From NCBI GenBank assembly GCA_033239525.1, contig BSYO01000025.1:14046001-14110000 (forward strand): a stretch of DNA of 64,000 nucleotides. The letters run 5' to 3'. The notes beneath the pieces were generated by a model. The model was not told the origin of the DNA, did no database searches, and worked only from the letters and a program-made list of their open reading frames with translations. This DNA is from Nepenthes gracilis. Taxonomy: Eukaryota; Streptophyta; Magnoliopsida; Caryophyllales; Nepenthaceae. How positions within the stretch are numbered: position 1 is the stretch's first letter; every line of letters starts with the position of its first letter. The position numbers were made by a program, and so were the translations under genes. This document shows positions 1 to 13,999 of the stretch, one piece after another.

Positions 1-3000
1 AGGTTTTTATAGTGTATTATTTAGAGTAAAAATTAGAATATAAATTTAAAATTTATGCATGAATATTACAAAAATTTATAACCTTATATCTTAATTTTGA
101 TAATTGTTTTTTTTCATCTTATTTTGATATAAATTGTGTATTTTATAATAAAAAATTTATTTTAAAAAAGTAATTGACTTACCATTATTTTTATTTTCTT
201 TACTATTTTACTTCAAATTAACAGTTCAAGACACACGTGCAGATAGAGGAGGTTGGCAAAAATGTTATTAAAAAAAATAGAGTTAAAAATCGAGATAATT
301 TAGATGTTTTATTTTATCTCTATACAGCAACCTTAGGACAATTAATTCTATTTGGATTTCTTTTTTGTATTATATAAAAGTTGTGATATTCTTGTCAACA
401 ATATAGTTAAAATTCAATTATCTTTTCAGTCATTTAATTGCTTTATGATTTTTAAGTTTTATAATATCGATAAGATATTTATTCTTATGAAAACTTTAGA
501 ATCAATTTATTGTTAATATTTAGAGTCACTTGATAATCTGATTATTTCGGATCCTATAATGTGATTCATCACTTCGTTCATATGGTGACATTTAATTGCG
601 CGTTTATGTTCAATATTTATTATAAAATTTTATTATGAGATTTAAAATAAATTAAAATAATAATTAAATTAAGGTGAATGACTTTTTTAAGATTAGGGAC
701 ATGATTTGACAACTTTTAAAAAATATCTTTCCAAAATAAAAAAAAAGGAAAAAAAATTATCTTAAATTTAACTCTTCCACCTTTCTTTCTTCATTGTTGG
801 ATATGACTTAAGCTCACTAAGCACCACCTTTAATATTTTAACCCCTTAAATTAGTGACCTTCGTTTAGAAGTATTTATTTTTTCCCACTAATTGTTGATT
901 AGGTTCAATCAAATTCATTTAATTACATATTGGAATACCGTTCTTAGCAAAGTTAACGACAAGTTGTACACAAGTGTCAGTCTTTCGGCCTAAATATGAC
1001 AAATGACCTTCCCACAATCGTTAGATCTCCTAATGTTTTACGCAACATATTAAGGGCTATTTTATTTCTTATAAAGATAAAGAAACTCATTTTTATATTT
1101 TGATTATTTATTTTTAAATGTATAATTATGATCTAATTATTTTAAAATAATTAATTTTAACATTTTAAAATTTTTAATTGTTAAATTAGAACTATTTATT
1201 TAAAAATAAGGAGCCAAAATATAAAGAATAAACATTTTTATCTTGACTTCGATGAAAATCTATCTCTACGAGAGATGAAGAGACTTATTATCATATTTAA
1301 TTTTTAAAAAATTAAACAGTTTTTAAAAATATTAAATACAATTAAAAAATTGTGATGGTTTCTCATCCAATGAATCATTTTAATTTTTTAAATTTTTATA
1401 TTTTTATAAATATGCATATTTGATATTTTAATTTTTTAAAAAATTAGAAATATTTATTATATATATTTATATATTTATATTTTAAAAAATAAATTTAAAC
1501 CTTTAGGGATCAGTCTATATAATATAAAATATTAAAATTGAAATATTAAATTAAATTACTGTCCAAATGTTTACCTTTTATTGCTTTTAAAATTTATCTT
1601 ATTCACCAAAGGAATAAGAAAATTTAATCACTAGATTAGACTCCATTTAATCATTAGATTAGACTCCTAATGACTTGCTTAATTCCCAATTCCTAATAAA
1701 ACTATATATATATATATATACTTTATCTTAAAGCAAATCAGAGCCGTCTATTTTGAAAAATCATGCAATTAGCATATAACTCGAGATATGCAAATCCGAG
1801 AGCCAAAGATCAAAGTCTCATGATTATCATCTTAGACCTGCAACTTTGATTAATTACTTTTTATTTATTTATTTAATTGCCGGACAAATGTTATTAAACT
1901 TTTCTTAATGGTTGAATTTCAGCAGCCACAACATTCAACTATTCGTAACACAACTTTTCTTACTTAGGCATAATTATATTTTTATGCCTAAGATATATTT
2001 TTATTACTTAGAGCAGAAACTGACATGGGTCCCATATTGCCTAGCCAATCTCAGATTGACACATGTCACCCACCCCTACCACATGGTTACAGACAAAAAA
2101 TGTGACACTATGAAAACTTATGCACCTGTGGTGAACCATGTGTCGATATTAAAAGGACACCTTTATGACAAGGGTAATAAGGCATCCCCATCTATCTAAT
2201 AATTCTAAGGAGTTTACACAAAAATAATTGGTAGATGTGATATCATATCATTTAAATATATTATAATAATATTCACTACTAAGCATTGAAACTATCACAC
2301 GGACTTTATATTAAGTCTAGCCAGTCTTAGATTGACAAGTCTCACTCGAACCTAGTCGCATAATTTTGAAGAGAATGTAAAACTATGAAAAGTAATGTGT
2401 AGTATGATACAGCAGGTGATGTTATAGGGAACACTGTTAGGGTATTATAAGGTAATATGATATATCTATTTTCTATCTGTATTAGCAAATTTAAATGCTG
2501 ACAGATAATAGATGAGATGTTGTGCCATCTAAAAATGTTACAGAAGTATTCGGGGGATGTCTCCGAAAGCATTTCTCTAATATAGTTAGGTTAATAAATT
2601 GCTTGTGATGCTATTTATTCAAATATGGAAACATATAAGGATGATATTAACTTTGGAGAATGTTTTTACCCATATAATTTTAATTATCTATATGATTAAA
2701 TATTTTGCATGAGAATATTTATTATTATAGAAGTGAGAAAAACTAATTGCATATAAAATACGAGTTTAGTTATTATATGATTCAGATAACAAGTATTCAT
2801 AGCCGAACTACCATAGGGTGCTACACCTAGATTAGTACGTAACCGCCCCTCCTTTGTCCCCAGTAATAAAAGTAATATTTATTTTTCATGAAATACATAA
2901 GGTAATATTTACTTCTGCCACAAACTAAATAATATAATTTTTTTTTACATCTTATTATTTTTGAAATTCATTTATATCTTATATCTCAATAAAGTGGCAT

Positions 3001-4099
3001 TAGAGAGTTATTCTTGGGATACTAGCAATGACTTGATGCTTTATTCATCTATTAAAATTATCAGAATCGTATTAAAATAAATAAAAAGAAAAAGCTCACA
3101 TTATTTATGGACATTTCAGATATGACTAAAGGGTATTTATCGATCATTGCTCATCATAATGGTATAAAACATACGTTGTATGATCCGAATTTGCTTTGTG
3201 GGGCCTTTTCATTTAAAGATTAGATTCGAAAAGCTTACGATATAATTCGATATGAATCTTAAATGAATATTAATGGTAGCAGAACGATCGGTCCAAAGAT
3301 CAATTTATGGATTTATTATATTGTGGAACAATCATTTATACTATACATATGGTATTTGTACTAGATTTTGTATGCTTTCAAAAAATAATTGTAGTAATGT
3401 TTCCTCATTTGCTTGTAATTTTCTTCATTTGAGATTTTTTCATATAACTTTGGTAATTTATATTGCAATTGTTGATTGTTTTAATATTACTAATTTTTTG
3501 AATCTCTATTAACATAGTCATACCTTAGTATTTTCCAATAACAAAGTACAATTTAATATACTACAATGTCCAGACAAAATCGTCATAAATTATGATTCTA
3601 AATATTTTTTATTGAAAACTTTAGCTTAGAGAATTCAAAAATATGACGTAACATATTTAATATGATTAACATATTTTAAAGTCTGATTTAAAAATTTTAT
3701 AATGCAATTTAATATGATTTTGAGTATAGAATAGTGGTAATATTACCGGCACCAAGCCAAAAGTCCGGTCATAGATTTGTTATATATTTCATCCCATCAA
3801 TTATATTATATATACAATATTTCTATTAAGTTTTTGACAAATTTTCAAAAGTATACTTTACAAACGCCCCTTCTCCTTTGCCTATGATTTTCTTATTTCA
3901 CATTTATTTTCATGTAAAACTAATATTTTATTGTATACTTTTGAATCTTTAGTAACATAAAATATTACAATATATGGGCAAAGCCATCGGAAATTATGAT
4001 CCTAAGTATTATTTTTTTTTTAATTGGAAACTTACTCTAAGAGAATTCCACAGTGACTCTATATGATTGATTTTTTGAGCTGCGACAACTGGTTGGTTA

Positions 4100-4640
4100 A
4101 CAAATTGGAAAGTGAATTCGAGACCCCACAATCCAATATTAAGAATTTTTTCTCCCTTCCTCCTCCACACCCACTTTCCCCATAAACACTTCCGCCATGC
4201 CATTTTCTCTTATAAATCAGAAGCAGATCAAGAACACAGGAAAATGGGGGTCTCCATTTTCCCTCAAATTTTCCCTCATTTTCTCGAGAAAACGGGAAAA
4301 GCCGCCGGTGCCGTTGCCGTCGCCGGAAGGAGAAGGTGGGTGTCGGAGCAAGATGGAGAAGCAGGGCACGTGCATTACTAACTCGTGATTTTCCCGCGAA
4401 GGAAAATGGAAGAAAGTTGTTTTCTCTCCTCACAGTTCCATTCCTTCTCGTTTTCCTGTTCATTTTCCTTCCTCCAAGATCTATATTTGAAGTTCCGATT
4501 TGGTCTTTTTTATGTTTTTACTTTTGTTCGTTACGATTTTCTCTTCCATTTTCCTTTCTTCAAGATCTATAGACTGAGCCATATTAAAGTCTTCTCATTT
4601 TTTATCCTTACTAATATTTTCAGCAGTATAATTTAAATAA
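4100..4640 (+). other. GC-richer island with TATA-like box, possible gene remnant
   Basis: In contrast to the surrounding AT-rich DNA, this block has CCGCCG-type coding-like composition. A TATA-like ctataaat lies at about 4210 and an ATG at 4244. The open frames are under 100 codons and match nothing I recognise. Downstream a 20-25-bp segment ending in aagatctata occurs twice, about 88 bp apart (near 4461 and 4550). It may be a 5' untranslated region or broken first exon of a lost gene, or a transposon fragment. No function is proposed. Confidence 0.2.
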
Positions 4641-4984
4641 ACATAATTATAACAGTATATTTAATCTAATAGATCTATCTTATAATACTAATAGTATGCA
4701 CTACTAGGTATGTAAGATAACTCTAAAACAGGAGTCGGGGTTCAATGAGTTGGTTGTTCATGTGCCCATCTTCCCCACCATGCCCACCCAGCCTTATTTA
4801 TTGCTTATCATCCAGCTTGGAGCGACAACAACAATGGAGTTGAAGTTCACTGGCCAAGATCTAGCATTCATTCCAAGGTTAGTCCTTTACTTTTCATTAT
4901 AATTGATTAGATTTGAGTTGCATCTAAATCAACCCAGGTCTAACCATTTGGAATAGGTCAAATCATGTGTCTTTTATTTTTCTA

Positions 4985-5520
4985 AAGAAAATTCTCGAAT
5001 ACTAAAGGGAGCATTGGATCGAGGACAAATTAAAAAATGAGTCGATGAGTATACTATGATGTTGAATAAATTGTAAGTTTGTCGGATGTTGGATTTTTAA
5101 TGTTAAAGTATGACATAATTTTTAATGTTTAACCCATTTGGTACGGAACAACTATTTGTGTTTCAATTTTATGTAAAGAAACTCAAATATTTAAGTGAAT
5201 ATCAGAATAAGAATGAGTAAAAGATAATAGTTAATAAATAGCTTAAGATGCTTAAAAAGGATAAGTTTGTCTAATGCAAGATTTTTACGGTGAAACACGG
5301 CATGCTTCTTTTATTTTAATGGTTCGACCCGTGGGATTTCATTTTCATTTTCGCAGTTGTATTTCATTTTCACAGTAAAAATCCTTGAATACTTAAGCAT
5401 GTGTTGGATTGGGGATGAGTAAAGAATGAGAGTCAACAAAGAGTTTAAGATGCTAACCGGAAAGATAAATTTGTTGAATGTGAGATATTTACTGTAAAAT
5501 AAAATTGTCTTGTTTGTGAT
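4985..5520. repeat. degenerate tandem triplication, units about 180-200 bp
   Basis: Three successive segments, starting near 4985, 5172 and 5373, share the same order of short blocks: an ACTCAAATATTTAAG-like opening, a GAATGAGTAAA-like block, TTTAAGATGCT, GATAAGTTTGT and a final GAT-TTTTA-GGT-AAA block. Identity is low, which points to an old tandem duplication of non-coding DNA. Boundaries are approximate. Confidence 0.45.
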
Positions 5521-8500
5521 ATGTGACTGATGAAGCTTATTATATCCAGATCTAATAGATATTACGTGTATATTCTTTGATCTGATCCATCGGCATTGAA
5601 GATTTGATAAGATTTTTTTGGTCATTTGTGTTTGTCGGTTGTTTATATTTAAATATACTATAATTTGTAAATTACTTAGATGTGATGGAAAACAAGAATA
5701 GTAAAGGCAAATGTATGCCCCCAGAAAAATGATAAATATATCAGAAAACGTAACTATAATTATTATATAGTTGTAGTTATCGAGTTATTATGTATTCTAG
5801 TTTACTATGATATAGACATGCTGGACGGTATGTGTCGGATTTTTTTTAAGTATTTTTTGTTTTTTTTAGAGTATTTTTTTTTTCAAATATTATGTCAATT
5901 AGCATTTTGATGACATTCAAAACTAAAATTCAAATTTTCCAAAAATGGGGAATTTTTTTTAAATTTTGTAATATAAATGAAGGGATAATAGATATTTTAA
6001 AAGAAGAAAGTTTTAGATCTTTAATATTGTTACTATTAATTAGTGTTGGTTATATATTGTAAAAGTTATATGATTTTTAATTTGTGTTTTCATAAATAAG
6101 AAAAGTTAATCGATTACATTATTATGCATATGTTATCAGAGGTAGATTTAGAAATTTATATCAGGATCAATAATTTTTTAATTTTATTTTTTTATAAAAA
6201 ATAATTATAAAAGGTCTAAAATTTGACTATTATATGGATATAAATAAGTCACAATAACTAATAAATAAAATTTGTATGATTAATTAAAAATATTTAATGA
6301 AGTCAATAAAATATTTTAGTTTAATTATTAATATATTTAATATAAAATTTAATATTAATATTTTTAAATTTAAAAATATTTTTTATGATTTTCGATCTGA
6401 TTGAATGTTTGCGTAGAGCTAACGCAATTTTTTTCGTGGAGCCCCCATCACTGACCATTTTTTCTATGGCCAAAACCTTAATAATATGAATGTGACACAT
6501 TTTACATTTTACTAAGTTTTCATGTCAAGAATTTATGTAATTTTTATAGGTTATGCTTACTTTGTTCTTTGTTGATATCACATTTTTTTTTTATTTTTTG
6601 TCTAATTTTCAACTTCTCATAATTTTTTATTTTCTGAAAAAAATTTCTAATTTGAATATTTAAAGATAATTTATATAATAAGTCTCAAATTTTGTGACCT
6701 CTTATTAATTATTATGGTATGCAAAATTTAAAATAAAAAATTTAAATATTTAATCCGATTCTATTTAATATTTAGATGGTTATCCAGATCTGAGAAATGT
6801 TTCAGAATTATAATAAAATTTTGAGAGTATTTTGATCGTATATTTTCTTTTGTTACGAGGGGGACACTCAAAGGCAGTGTTATATTATACTATTTGTGTA
6901 AATATGTATAACACTTATTTATATATCTTATTAGGACAGTAGAAATGGCCCTCAATATAACAAAAATGTTATTTTATTGTTTCTTGAAACCATATTTAAT
7001 TTGTATAGATAGTTTATTTATAATATACCGTTGAATTTTAAAAAAAAAAATATTATACATACATGTAGGGGCAGATCTAGAAAATTTTAAGTAGAATAAA
7101 TAATTAAAGATTTAATATTTTTAATAGAACAAAATTGAAATATCTATATTACTATTTTCTTAATAAAAATTGTCAAAATTCAAAAAATTTTATAACCATA
7201 GGTAAGCCATAGTGATCAATAATTAAGTTTTAGGGGATCCATTAAAAATATTTCATTGGGTTAATAAAAAATCTTAATATGTGATGTCTAAAATTATATT
7301 TTATATTGACCAGTTGTTTATTTATTTAAATATGTCATTTATATATATATAGATAGATGTGTCAATCACTTATAATGAAATAAACGGTTGAGATTTAACC
7401 AAATTAGGGCTAGTTTGCTGAGCCGTTCATCTAAAAATAAACGATTAATATTTAACAAATTTTTCAAAAAATCAAAATGGGTGATTTTAATAAACTTTAT
7501 AAAATTTTAAAAAATGGATAGATTGAGACTGGGAGAAGTTCTTCCATTTTAAAAAATGGGTAGATTAACTTTATAAAATGCTTATTTTATAAATTTTAAA
7601 ATAAGAATGGTGATTTTAATTAACAATTTTTTTCCATGAATACTGCCAAACATGGTTTATAGCATATATTTAAATTTATGAACACCGGATCATATAAAAA
7701 TAACTTTACCATAATATCAAATCGTCCTTCCAAAAAAGATAACCCGGTGTACAAAACTATGTTTGTGGTCTGAAAATCAGCTGACTATTTTTGGATTTAT
7801 TATATACAGTGTAACCTTGTATTGTAAAAGATACAGCTTCTATAATTTAAATCTGTAATAAGTTACACGATTATAGCTTTATCATTATACCAGGGTTTTT
7901 CTTCTAATAAGAGTAACCTGACACACGAAACTTTAACTTGTGTATAGTTTGGAAATGATTTGACTGTATTTGAATATTTTATACGTAACGTTACCTTATA
8001 TTATGAAAGAGATCGTTTGTATGATTCAAACATATAGCTATCAAGTCATACAGATATAACTCTATCGGTATGTAGAAATTTTCTTTCGAAAAGGACATGA
8101 TGGTGCACAAGACTCCTAATATATGCAAAATTCAAAAAATGGTGTGATAATTTTTAAATAATTACATAAAAATCGATCGCAGCCCCTTCAATGGCCGATA
8201 TTTTAAAAAAGTTAAAAAAATAATAAAAGTTATTTTTTTAATCAAATACAAAAAAAATATAAAAATAAAAAAAATATTATATATATATATATATATGCAG
8301 CCGTTAAATTTTTTCATCAAATGGCTACTCGGGCATCGGAGGAGTTACGACTCCCCCCTGATATCATGTATATTAATATCAATATCGGTTGTAATTGTAT
8401 GAATATTAGCGATACTATGAAATTTTTATCAATATTAAAACAGACACAAAAAAGTTATTTTTTACAAAATAAAATAAAATAAACTACGGTAAAATATTGT

Positions 8501-9242
8501 AATATATTGGATGTATTCGAAGATGTTAATAATCAAGATATATTTATGATGCAGTAATATATAATTATTTAGTAACCCTTTCGTGTGACATCCTGAATTA
8601 TCTTTTAGCCCCGTGTATATTAATTATGATTATTGTAATATTTTTATTCGAATAAGTATAAATGGATTTATAACTTTAATATAATTAATAATAAATAATT
8701 AATTTAAAAAAAGACAAAAAAAAAAAAAAAAGACAACGAAAAAGAAGAATGAGAAACAGGGGTAAGAAAGTAATGGCCATGGCGCGGTGTTGTAGCACGA
8801 AAAAGTGAAAGAGAAATGTATTTTTAGTGTTTTGATGTGTCATTAGGGGATAATAATTAATTATTTAATAGTAGAAAAATACATTAAGGATTATTCAAGG
8901 TATCAATTATTAAAATAATTTATATGAATATTTCAAATCACTCATAATAAGAAAGAAAATTTTATCCGTTTAAATGTGACTTTAATAAATAATAATATAT
9001 AAAATATTATAATAAATTTTAATTAATATATTTGATGAAAAATTGAACTTTATAATTAAAGGAAAATAAATGACCCCTTTAGGCTATAGTAATGGTCCTG
9101 TTTTATTATTTTAACTTTTATATATATATATATATATATCGATATTTGGTTTTATTCCCTTGCTATTATCATTTACACTATTATTTTGAATAGGCAATTT
9201 TCAATAAAATGAGGTAAAAAACTACATATTAAGATAACCAAT

Positions 9243-11258
9243 TGTGAGATTTTGGATTTTAAAATATTATAATTGAAAGATAATTAAGCTAATATAGTTA
9301 ATATTAAACTTAATTAATATGAAAAAAATTAAGTTTCAAGACCGTGGAACGAATTGATAAAGTAGGCCTGTCGGGTGCCGGAGACAGGAAGGGCGCGCAC
9401 GGCCGCGAGGGATTTTATTTCGTCATTTTTTGAGCTTTGTTCGTAGGGGAGAGAGAGAGAGAACGCAAGGAGAAGAGAGAGGAAGAAGAATCCAAGGTCC
9501 CGGGTCCATTTCCGAGTAAGAGCTAGTTAGAAGGTGATAGATCGAGTCGAGGTAAGTGTACCGATATATTTTTTTTCTCTTATTGCACTTTTTATTCCGT
9601 TCCTCTCGGGTATTTTTATTCTGATATCTGTCCAAGTATGTATTTTGTAATATCAATGTCTCATACATGATTATTTATTATTTTGGTGTCCGATTTGTGA
9701 AATTTGTGCGGTTTTTCACACCTAAAAACCCTAACCCGCGCCCGACCACTTTTACCCATTTATTTTGAATTTTGTACATGATTTGACTTTAGATAATAAA
9801 AACCTATGACTTGAATATAAAAATTTATTGACTTGGTACCCGATTTTCCATGTTTGGTGCGGTTTATCTCTAACGGAACCCTAACCTGTACCTCGCACTA
9901 TTTCCAGTTTACTTTGGATTTTATGCATAATATGGACATAGAAAATTGAATCTTAATATATGGACGTAATGGAATGGCATTTAATTGCATATATTATGGA
10001 TATATTAAATTTTTTGCATGTTTCAAAAATTATGTTATGAACCGTTTGTGACAGAATTATCGTTTGGAAACTTCAAAAATTCTATTTGGCTTAATATGAA
10101 AAGAATTTCCTAATTCTTTAAGCTCCAAAACAAATTATATATGTAATTAAGAATACGTGAGGATTTATGCTTATGAGGATATGGAACTATATATCTGAAT
10201 ATGCTTTATGAAAAAGAAATTATTGAGGGATATTCTGCAAATAAGTGATTGACTTATAAACTCTTCTCCAACAGAGTGGGAACAAAGAATTTTAGGCTTA
10301 AAAGCAGAATTCTCTAAGGAAATAAGGAACTAAGAATTTTGATCGATGAATGTTCATCAGATAGTATATTTCAACATATCTTAATATATTTTAGTGGAAG
10401 GTCGTTATCTGCTTTGGTGCCGCGTGCAGCTATGGCATCGTCTATAGAGATTATATGTAGACGACTCGCCTCTGGGTCTTGAATAGGAGGAGATGACTTT
10501 TGATTGTGTTTGCTCCTACGACCGACCGCTCCTTTAGTTAGTAAGGTCTATTGGCTTTAATCCCAACGAAATAAGTTTTCGACATGATTTGATGATTAAG
10601 AAAAGAAAATAAATGAACTAAAGAAATTTGAAACAAATTATGAAAGTATTCTTTTCTGAATCGTATTTTATGATCTCATATGCATCTCTGTTCCCTCCAT
10701 ATATTATAATGTTTGAAATTATAAAATTTTGCATGTCCTTTGTTATATATGTGCATCGCTGAATAATTGGCTTACTCATTGCTATTTTATTATCCCATCA
10801 GATGGTCAGTACGAATTCATGCTCGATGAAAAAAATGAGAGGATCACTGCTTAGTTTGGGGTTTGGGATGATGTATTTTGGGATTTGTATTTTGTATTTT
10901 TGGTATAGTTGATTATTTTGGACATGAAAGATTGTATATATATGTTTTGTTCTTTTGTATATTATTTCAACAGTGGTAATGTGCTCTAGTTATAACATGT
11001 TATATTGAATTATAGATTGTTTCCACAGGTTTTTGTGAAAAGTATTCTGAGGCTTAGTGGCTTCTCTCTATTCTAACAGGATGTCCAGAGTCATGTTGTT
11101 AGGGTCGCATATATATTGTGATTTTTAGATTCAGTGTTTGTGATATTGTGGTTGTATATGTATGTTATATAGGATAATTACAGGCTTTATATTAGGCCGA
11201 CAACTGTATTATCATCGAAACTCTACCAGATTTTTGATTGGTAATACGGTACGTCACA
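9243..11258 (+). repeat. 5' LTR of the Tekay-like element (2016 bp)
   Basis: Starts TGTGAGATTTTGG and ends TACGTCACA. It aligns along its length with 16533-18611, including shared blocks such as the GA-rich tract, the AAAACCCTAACCC segment and the TTATTATTTTGGTG segment. Differences are mostly transitions. The right border is fixed by the primer binding site two bases downstream. Confidence 0.9.
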
Positions 11259-11260
11259 AT

Positions 11261-11270
11261 TGGTATCAGA
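11261..11270 (+). other. primer binding site, initiator tRNA-Met
   Basis: TGGTATCAGA begins two bases after the 5' LTR. It is complementary to the 3' end of initiator methionine tRNA, the usual primer for many plant Ty3/gypsy chromoviruses. It fixes both the LTR border and the orientation of the element. Confidence 0.88.
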
Positions 11271-11510
11271 TAAAAGTTGGTTCGAGAGATGCTTTAGGAT
11301 TTGAGTTGATTGACTACAGTTGAGGGTTAGGTTAATTTGATTTGAATCGAAATATAAGTTAAGCTCCCTGTTTAAGTAGTTTCATTAAGTTTGGTGGGGA
11401 AGTCTAACCCTATTGTTAATGTATAATGATAGGGATTCAGAATGTTAGGTTGAAGAAGAAACTCTAGAGCCAGTTCTCGTCCAAACCGGGCGGAGGAGTG
11501 TCTGGACATT

Positions 11511-12670
11511 ATGGGACAAATGGCCGACATTATGGAGATGATAATTCAGGGACATCGCCATGCTGAGCCAGCCCCAGCCCTCGCTCCAACTTCAGCTCCA
11601 ACTCTAGTGAATTCGGGAGCTTCGACGTATGATCGGTTCAATAATGAAAGGGCACTAGAGTTTTTGGAAGATTCAGACCCGGTCAAAGCAAAGATATGAA
11701 TCAGAAGAATTGAGAAGATCTTTATTCTTATTCGCTACCCAGAAGAAGACAATGTGACTTTTGTGATATACAAGTTGGAGGGCAAGGCTAACTACCGTTG
11801 GTCGGTGCAGAAAGGAGCCATGGGAGTCCTTGAGGACTAAATCACTTAGGAAATGTTCAATAAGGAAATCTTTGATAAGTATTTTTTGACCAGCCTGCGA
11901 GAGTAGAAGAAAGGCGAGTTTTCACAGTTACGGCAAGAGAATTGGACCGTGGTAGAGTATGCGGCCAAGTTCACAGAGTTGTCTTGATATGCCCGACACA
12001 TAGTTGATGATCCGGTCAGGAAAGCCAAGAAGTTCTAGTCAAGGCTAAGGGTCGATATCAGAAGGTAGTTGGTCACGCACAAATTGCGTAATTATAGAGA
12101 GATTTTGGACCTGGTCTTCATATTTGAGAAGGAGCTTGAGCAACAGTAATATTTTGCGAAGAGATCTGAAAATCGAGGAAGCACGGCTGTTGGCCAAGGC
12201 TCGAGATCTGGAGGGCCTCTAAGGAGGTCGAAGCTCGATGACAAAGGAAAGAGGAAAGCAGAGCATCTAGTGGCAGCAACAGCACCAAGTCTGCCGACGA
12301 TTGATGATATATGTGACTATTGCGGGAAGTTTCACAGAGGAAAGCCATACTACAAGTGGATGTGAGTTTGCTTTAATTGCACGGCTGTTGGCCAAGGCTC
12401 GAGATCTGGAGGGCCTCTAAGGAGGTCGAAGCTCGATGACAAAGGAAAGAGGAAAGCAGAGCATCTAGTGGCAGCAACAGCACCAAGTCTGCCGACGACT
12501 GATGATATATGTGACTATTGTAGGAAGTTTCACCGAGGAAAGCCATACTACAAGTGGATGTGAGTTTGCTTTAATTGCGACAAGACCGATCATATGGTTA
12601 AAGATTGCCCTATTCCAAGGAGGCCGGTAGAGAAGAAGCCGATAGTTCTAGGGAAAGTCTTTGCAGTTAC
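11511..12670 (+). pseudogene. gag remnant with CCHC zinc knuckle
   Basis: The Gag reading starts at the ATG at 11511 and runs to the first in-frame stop (TGA) at 11697-11699. Capsid-like sequence continues in broken frames: a core resembling WEKIF...YKLEGKANYRWS, then KYFLTSLRE and YREILDLVFIFEKELEQQ. A perfect CX2CX4HX4C knuckle (CFNCDKTDHMVKDC) lies at about 12567-12608. Several stops stand where relatives have Gln or Arg. A 196-bp tandem duplication upstream repeats the pre-knuckle region and shifts the frame. In a living element Gag would form the virus-like particle and bind the RNA; here no intact product is possible. Confidence 0.8.
12181..12572 (+). repeat. 196-bp tandem duplication inside gag
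   Basis: The segment beginning GCACGGCTGTTGGCCAAGG at 12181 recurs at 12377, and the two 196-bp copies differ at only about four positions. Because 196 is not a multiple of three, the copy shifts the frame. The first copy breaks off just inside the zinc-knuckle codons (TTTAATTGC), and only the second continues into a full knuckle. The high identity between copies, compared with the clearly diverged LTRs, suggests the duplication arose after insertion. Confidence 0.9.
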
Positions 12671-12680
12671 GGCCTGAGAT

Positions 12681-12870
12681 GTGGAGGCACCATCGAATGT
12701 GGTAGAAGGCACCGTCACCATCTTTAGTACTCCTGCACATATTCTTCTGGATTCGGGCTCGATTTATTCTTTTGTGTCTCCAAGTTTTGTAAGTAATTTG
12801 TTGTCTCCTCCGAGGATATTGGATCATATTTTGGTGGTTTCACACCTTCGAGATCGCCAGTGGTTATAGA
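12681..12870 (+). pseudogene. retropepsin-like protease remnant
   Basis: An open stretch reads APSNVVEGTVTIFSTPAHIL and then LLDSGSIYSFVSPSF. The DSG triad at about 12749 is the aspartic protease active-site motif (usually DSGAT/S in this lineage), followed by the SFVS block typical of plant Ty3/gypsy proteases. The frame changes near 12860 into the linker leading to reverse transcriptase, so this is a fossil. Confidence 0.75.
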
Positions 12871-13976
12871 TATCTTATATCCGAGGTGTGAAGTCTGGAT
12901 TAATGGGTTGCAGTTGATGGTGGATCTGATTTTGCTCGATATGCACGATTTCGATGTGATTTTGAACATGGATTGGCAGGCAAGTTATCACGCCAGTGTG
13001 GATTGCTTCCATAAGCAAGTTCACTTCGCTATTTCGGGATGTGAACCGTTCTATTTCCAAGGTGTGGTGCGGAAGGAGCCACCATGTTTTGTTTCAGCTT
13101 TGCATATTCGTCATTTGATGAATTTCGGATGTCAAGGCTATCTGGCTTATGCCTGCACCATTAGAAGTCATAGTGTGCCGACCAATGATATGCCGGTCGT
13201 TAGCGAGTTTGAAGATATCTTTCTTGAAGAATTGCCTTGGTTGCCACCCAAGCGGGAGATTGAGTTCGAGATTGAGCTTGTTCCTGGTTCGATGCCGGTT
13301 TCTAAGGCACTGTATAGGATGGCGCCTGCCGAACTGAAGAAATTGAAGCAGCAGCTGCGAAGCTTCTGGACAAGGGATTTATTCGGTCGAGCATATCTCG
13401 TTGGGGTGCCCTGGTGTTGTTTGTCAAGAAGAAGGATGAGTCGTTGTGACTTTGCATTGATTACTAGGAGCTCAATAAGATCACCATTAAGAACAATATC
13501 CTTTGCTGAGAATTAATGACCCATTTGATCAGCTGCAAGGAGTGCAAGTGTATTCAAAGATCGATCTTCACTCGGGATATCATCGATTGAGAATCAAGAA
13601 GGAGGATGTAGTAAAGACAACATTTCGAGCGAGGTACGGGCATTATGAATTCCTAGTTATACCTTTTGGGTTGTCAAATGCCCCTGCTACTTTCATGGAC
13701 TTGATGAATCGAGTGTTTCGACCCTATTTAGATAAGTTTGTGAGGGTGTTCATTGACGATATATTGATATATTCGAGGAGTCATGATGAGCACGCCATAC
13801 ATTTGAGGATTGCGCTCCAAACGTTTCGGGAGGAGAAGTTGCATGCTAAGTTGAAAAAGTGTAGATTTTGGCTAAAGAAAGTTGTATTTTTAGGTCATGT
13901 TATATCGAATGGAGGCATTTCTGTGACCCGAAGAAGATTGAGGCTGTTGTTAATTGGAGCTGACTGTCATCGGTGA
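12860..13976 (+). pseudogene. reverse transcriptase remnant
   Basis: After the protease a frame beginning near 12860 carries the linker (DFDVILNMDWQASYHA) and the start of RT (EFEDIFLEELPWLPPKREIEF, broken up here). A second frame from 13503 carries the core: [35 protein letters not shown] and the catalytic [11 protein letters not shown] (YxDD box as F-IDD). Thumb-like sequence with FLGHVIS follows. The two frames are offset near 13450-13510, and a TGA at about 13447 interrupts the join. The catalytic Asp pair is kept, but the frame damage rules out a functional enzyme. Confidence 0.85.
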
Positions 13977-13999
13977 CTAAGGTTTGGAGTTTCCTTGGG

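Larger units (their letters stand above)
1..9242. other. AT-rich intergenic spacer, no convincing gene
   Basis: This stretch is strongly AT-rich, with many poly-A/T runs and short ORFs that resemble no protein I recognise. Simple (TA)n repeats lie at about 1703-1720, 8279-8296 and 9119-9139. Two local structures are listed separately: a somewhat GC-richer island at 4100-4580 and a degenerate triplicated repeat at about 4985-5520. I see no RNA gene, intact transposon or terminal inverted repeat here, but short miniature elements could be missed by eye. Confidence 0.7.

Noticed and set aside
1912..2199. 95-codon + strand ORF in the left spacer
   Set aside because: AT-rich, no motif, composition like random spacer; no evidence of coding.
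4059..4463. 134-codon - strand ORF over the GC-richer island
   Set aside because: Overlaps several frames on the other strand; low-complexity Arg/Phe-rich reading with no known motif.
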